Source of the DNA: Bacillota bacterium
Lineage (GTDB): Bacteria; Bacillota; Clostridia; Clostridiales; Clostridiaceae
Length of the DNA: 7,753 nt
Assembly: GCA_023424785.1 (NCBI GenBank)
Contig: JAFADP010000054.1
Coordinates: 1 to 7,753 of the forward strand
Direction of reading: 5' to 3'
Shown: piece after piece, positions 5,599-7,753 of the stretch
Numbering within the stretch: the stretch's first letter is position 1
Layout: every line of letters begins with the position of its first letter
The notes under the pieces: model-generated
Seen by the model: only the letters and a program-made list of their open reading frames with translations
Told to the model about the DNA's origin: nothing
The model's database searches: none
Program-made: the position numbers and the translations under genes

Positions 5599-5630
5599 AA
5601 AAAAGGAATGTAATTAAACATTCCTTTTTT
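5599..5630 (-). terminator. Bidirectional terminator after the SEC-C gene
   Basis: AAAAAAGGAATG (5599-5610) and CATTCCTTTTTT (5619-5630) form a perfect 12-base stem around an 8-base loop. With A's on one side and T's on the other it can act in both directions. It lies 12 bases after the SEC-C gene stop and would end transcription from that gene. Confidence 0.85.
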
Positions 5631-5642
5631 ATTATAATTGAT

Positions 5643-6767
5643 TTATCCACAACACTTTTTATATTTTTTACCACTACCACATATGCATGGATCATTTCTA
5701 CCTATTTTAACTTCATTAACAACCCTAGCATTTGCTTTTTCTATTTCATCTTCAGTATATCCTTTTAAAGACCACTTTCTAATACTTTTTGCAAAAAGTT
5801 CTAATTCATATACAAAGATTTTTCTTTCTTCTTCTGACTGTATCTCATATGCTTGTAAAAATATATCTATAGCTTCTGACTTCTCTACTTCATTTTTTAT
5901 AGCAACTATAAAGCCATCCATTTCTTCTTTTAATATATTTTTATCAATAACAAACAACTCACCAAGTACCTTCTCTAATTTAGCTCCTTGTTTATTATCT
6001 TCAACGAAATCAACTTTACCTGCTTTCACTAGTGATTTCTTATCAAATTTATAGTAATCATTTTTACATTCTTCTTGAAGCTTTAATATTTTTTCTGTAT
6101 CTTCTACATCTATATTATAAAGCATATCTCCATCAATAACATAATCATATCCAAGCTCTTCTCCATTTGCTATTAATGTATTTATATATGCTTCATCAAG
6201 GCTTGTTCCAAATATATTTTTTATATTAGATTTAATAAAATCAATTTTACAAATACCATAATAATAAACCATTCCTGAAATAGCTTTTATTATTTCTTCA
6301 TTTAATCTTGCTTTACTCTTTAAATCTTTATTTAACTGTGCACTAATTATGCTCTTTAATTCCTCTGGCATAACTACAAATGCTTCATCATTTTTTACTC
6401 CAGAAAAGGCTAAACCTCTATTTCTTAAATAATTAATATAAATCATTTCATTACATTCATATTTTTTTAGTCCGTTCACCTTAAGTAATTCTTCTATATA
6501 TCTTAAAGAACTTTCTTCCATTAACTCTAAAGCAACTTTAGCGTTCTCTAATACTACAGTAACCATCTTTTCAACAGCATCTGCTTTCTTTAATGTTGTA
6601 ATCCCTCTAACTGAATATTTCTTAGCTATTTTAACTAATTCATCTTTAGTCATTTTTTCTAAGAAAACTTTTAAAGTACAATCTTCATCTATATTTTTCC
6701 ACATTTTTTCAACACTTTTATTATCAGCCTTCATTATTTCTTCTTGAAGTTTATTTTTATCTTCCAT
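5643..6767 (-). CDS. SEC-C motif protein with Rho-N-like N-terminus
   Basis: This 374-residue soluble protein ends in a clear SEC-C zinc-binding motif: GRNDPCICGSGKKYKKCCG, with cysteines at 361, 363, 372 and 373. The same motif forms the C-terminal tail of SecA and is found in many proteins of unknown role, where it binds zinc and often mediates protein contacts. Near the N-terminus, about 32-70, the stretch LEKMTKDELVKIAKKYSVRG resembles the Rho-N/SAP-type nucleic-acid-binding helix-extended fold. The middle, about 75-340, is mainly helical and charged and matches no domain I can name. No signal peptide or membrane segment is visible, so it is probably cytoplasmic. The ATG at 6765-6767 has GGGGTGA at 6778-6784, ten bases upstream, which is rather far but the best available. 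It is a single-gene unit with its own promoter and terminator. Confidence 0.8.
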   Translation of the reverse strand: MEDKNKLQEEIMKADNKSVEKMWKNIDEDCTLKVFLEKMTKDELVKIAKKYSVRGITTLKKADAVEKMVTVVLENAKVALELMEESSLRYIEELLKVNGLKKYECNEMIYINYLRNRGLAFSGVKNDEAFVVMPEELKSIISAQLNKDLKSKARLNEEIIKAISGMVYYYGICKIDFIKSNIKNIFGTSLDEAYINTLIANGEELGYDYVIDGDMLYNIDVEDTEKILKLQEECKNDYYKFDKKSLVKAGKVDFVEDNKQGAKLEKVLGELFVIDKNILKEEMDGFIVAIKNEVEKSEAIDIFLQAYEIQSEEERKIFVYELELFAKSIRKWSLKGYTEDEIEKANARVVNEVKIGRNDPCICGSGKKYKKCCG

Positions 6768-6817
6768 TTAATTTATGTCACCCCGTATTATATTCTACAA
6801 AAAAAATCACTTCTTTT

Positions 6818-6845
6818 ATTATATATATTTTTTCGTTATAGTCAA
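6818..6845 (-). promoter_or_regulatory. Promoter of the SEC-C gene
   Basis: On the minus strand TTGACT (6840-6845, 5 of 6) is followed by 16 bases and a perfect TATAAT (6818-6823). The start point would be near 6811, giving a leader of about 45 bases. It faces away from the hydrolase promoter on the other strand. Confidence 0.65.
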
Positions 6846-6925
6846 AATTATTTTTTACCAAAAAATTAAATATTCATATGTTAATTTTTTATCATATATT
6901 TATACTGTTATTACCTTTTATTTAC

Positions 6926-6955
6926 TTGTTTATATTTTAAAAAATATGATAAAAT
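6926..6955 (+). promoter_or_regulatory. Probable promoter of the alpha/beta hydrolase gene
   Basis: TAAAAT (6950-6955) carries a TGn extension (TGATAAAAT), and the weak -35 hexamer TTGTTT (6926-6931, 3 of 6) is 18 bases upstream. Extended -10 promoters tolerate a poor -35 box. Transcription would begin near 6962, some 57 bases before the start codon. Confidence 0.45.
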
Positions 6956-6969
6956 AACTCAATAACAAT

Positions 6970-6982
6970 TTTGATTTTCAAA
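6970..6982. promoter_or_regulatory. TTTGA-N3-TCAAA palindrome in the hydrolase leader
   Basis: TTTGATTTTCAAA has 5-base arms with a 3-base centre, lying about +8 to +20 from the predicted start point. This is the form of FabT boxes known from streptococci. The window also encodes a FabT-like MarR protein at 4303-4761. A bound repressor here would block elongation; whether that protein binds it is unknown. Confidence 0.35.
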
Positions 6983-7018
6983 GTATTTGATTTTTTAAAT
7001 ACATAAAGGAGACTAATA

Positions 7019-7753
7019 ATGAGAAAAAAGAAACTTTTAGGAATATCCTTAGGGATTATTACAATTATTATAGTAATTTCTCTAGGGTTTGTAGGAAATT
7101 ACTTTTATAACTTAGCTTTAAATCCAGATACACCAAAAGATATTGTATTTGGAACACCAGAAGAAGCTGAGGCAACAAGTGGACAAGTATTAGATGAAGA
7201 TAAAGAATGGTTATTATCTAAATCAAATCATAGTGATGAGTATATTACTTCTTCGGATAATTTAAAGCTTCATAGCTATGTAGTGAAAAATGAAAATCCA
7301 TCAAACAAATGGGTTGTAACTGTTCATGGCTATACAAGTGAAGGCTTAAATATGAGTAGTTATGCTAAGAAATATTATGATATGGGTTATAATGTACTTA
7401 TTCCTGACTTAAGATCTCATGGGTTAAGTGAAGGAAATTATATAGGAATGGGATGGGATGATAGATTAGATATTATCTCATGGATAAATTATATATTAAA
7501 TGAAAATCCTAATGCTGAAATAGTACTTCATGGAGTTTCTATGGGGGCTGCCACAGTATTAATGACTTCTGGTGAAGAAATACCTTCTAATGTAAAAGCA
7601 ATAGTGGCAGATTGTGGCTATACATCAGTTTGGGATGAATTTGCTTATCAGTTAGATGATTTATTTTCATTACCTGAATTCCCAATACTTAATGTTTCAT
7701 CTATAGTTGCAAAAATAAGAGCCGGTTATTTCTTAGGGGAAGCTTCATCTATT
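7019..7753 (+). CDS. Membrane-anchored alpha/beta hydrolase (YqkD-like), C-terminus cut off
   Basis: The gene runs off the right edge; 245 codons are visible, all in frame. The product starts with basic MRKKKLL and a hydrophobic segment at about 6-26, without a lipobox, so it is probably anchored with the enzyme outside the membrane. An alpha/beta hydrolase domain follows from about residue 75. It has the oxyanion-region HGYTSEG (103-109), the strand-turn DLRSHGLSEG (130-139), and the nucleophile elbow HGVSMGAAT (171-179) with serine at 174. The ADCGYTSVWDEF text (197-208) is typical of the B. subtilis YqkD / COG1073 group. The catalytic acid and histidine should lie beyond the edge. The substrate is unknown; ester or peptide hydrolysis is possible. 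The ATG at 7019 has AAAGGAG at 7005-7011, seven bases upstream. It is transcribed divergently from the SEC-C gene. Confidence 0.85.
   Translation, partial: MRKKKLLGISLGIITIIIVISLGFVGNYFYNLALNPDTPKDIVFGTPEEAEATSGQVLDEDKEWLLSKSNHSDEYITSSDNLKLHSYVVKNENPSNKWVVTVHGYTSEGLNMSSYAKKYYDMGYNVLIPDLRSHGLSEGNYIGMGWDDRLDIISWINYILNENPNAEIVLHGVSMGAATVLMTSGEEIPSNVKAIVADCGYTSVWDEFAYQLDDLFSLPEFPILNVSSIVAKIRAGYFLGEASSI

Noticed and set aside
5638..6054. Plus-strand open frame of 138 codons
   Set aside because: Antisense to the SEC-C gene, whose cysteine motif confirms the minus-strand frame; the plus frame is Ser/Phe-rich shadow sequence.
6775..6957. Plus-strand open frame of 60 codons between divergent genes
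   Set aside because: It is translation of A/T-rich promoter DNA (mostly Phe, Ile, Tyr, Lys), has no ribosome site, and covers the SEC-C promoter.
1..7753. Mobile elements, CRISPR arrays, tRNA or rRNA genes
   Set aside because: No direct-repeat arrays, transposase or integrase motifs, or conserved RNA gene sequences were found on either strand.

Overview
The window looks like chromosomal DNA of a low-GC, endospore-type anaerobe, most likely Clostridium sensu stricto. Base composition is very AT-rich, intergenic regions are almost pure A/T, Shine-Dalgarno sites are strong AGGAGG types, and an adhE-type fermentative alcohol dehydrogenase and a clostridial HutP-family protein are present. There are no transposases, integrases, CRISPR repeats, tRNAs or rRNAs, so this is ordinary chromosome rather than a mobile island. 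Seven of the eight genes are on the minus strand.

Layout: (1) 1-322, the 5' end of adhE (minus, runs off the left edge), with a consensus sigma-A promoter and a near-consensus Rex operator in its leader. (2) About 400 bp of non-coding DNA holding a second Rex-like palindrome, closed by a bidirectional terminator. (3) 811-3537, a three-gene ABC importer operon (lipoprotein binding protein, permease, ATPase) of the TrpXYZ / ABC_sub_bind type, with overlapping genes and a 5' leader containing a 13-bp long-range inverted repeat. (4) 3806-4761, a MarR/FabT-like repressor followed by a HutP-family RNA-binding-type regulator, probably one transcript ending at a clear terminator. (5) 4927-5343, a small two-helix membrane protein resembling DUF3592. 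(6) 5643-6767, a SEC-C zinc-motif protein with a Rho-N-like N-terminus. (7) 7019-7753, on the plus strand and divergent from it, a membrane-anchored alpha/beta hydrolase cut by the right edge.

How they may work together: adhE regenerates NAD+ in fermentation, and the Rex-like sites fit redox control by NADH/NAD+. The importer genes are ordered binding protein, permease, ATPase with stop/start overlap, so they are translationally coupled. The HutP-family gene has no histidine-utilisation genes beside it; its downstream neighbour is the importer, whose leader carries a cluster of UAG triplets and a foldable structure. A link between the two is a hypothesis only. I found no unambiguous new system; the best leads are the importer leader, the orphan HutP/MarR pair, and the paired Rex-like sites.
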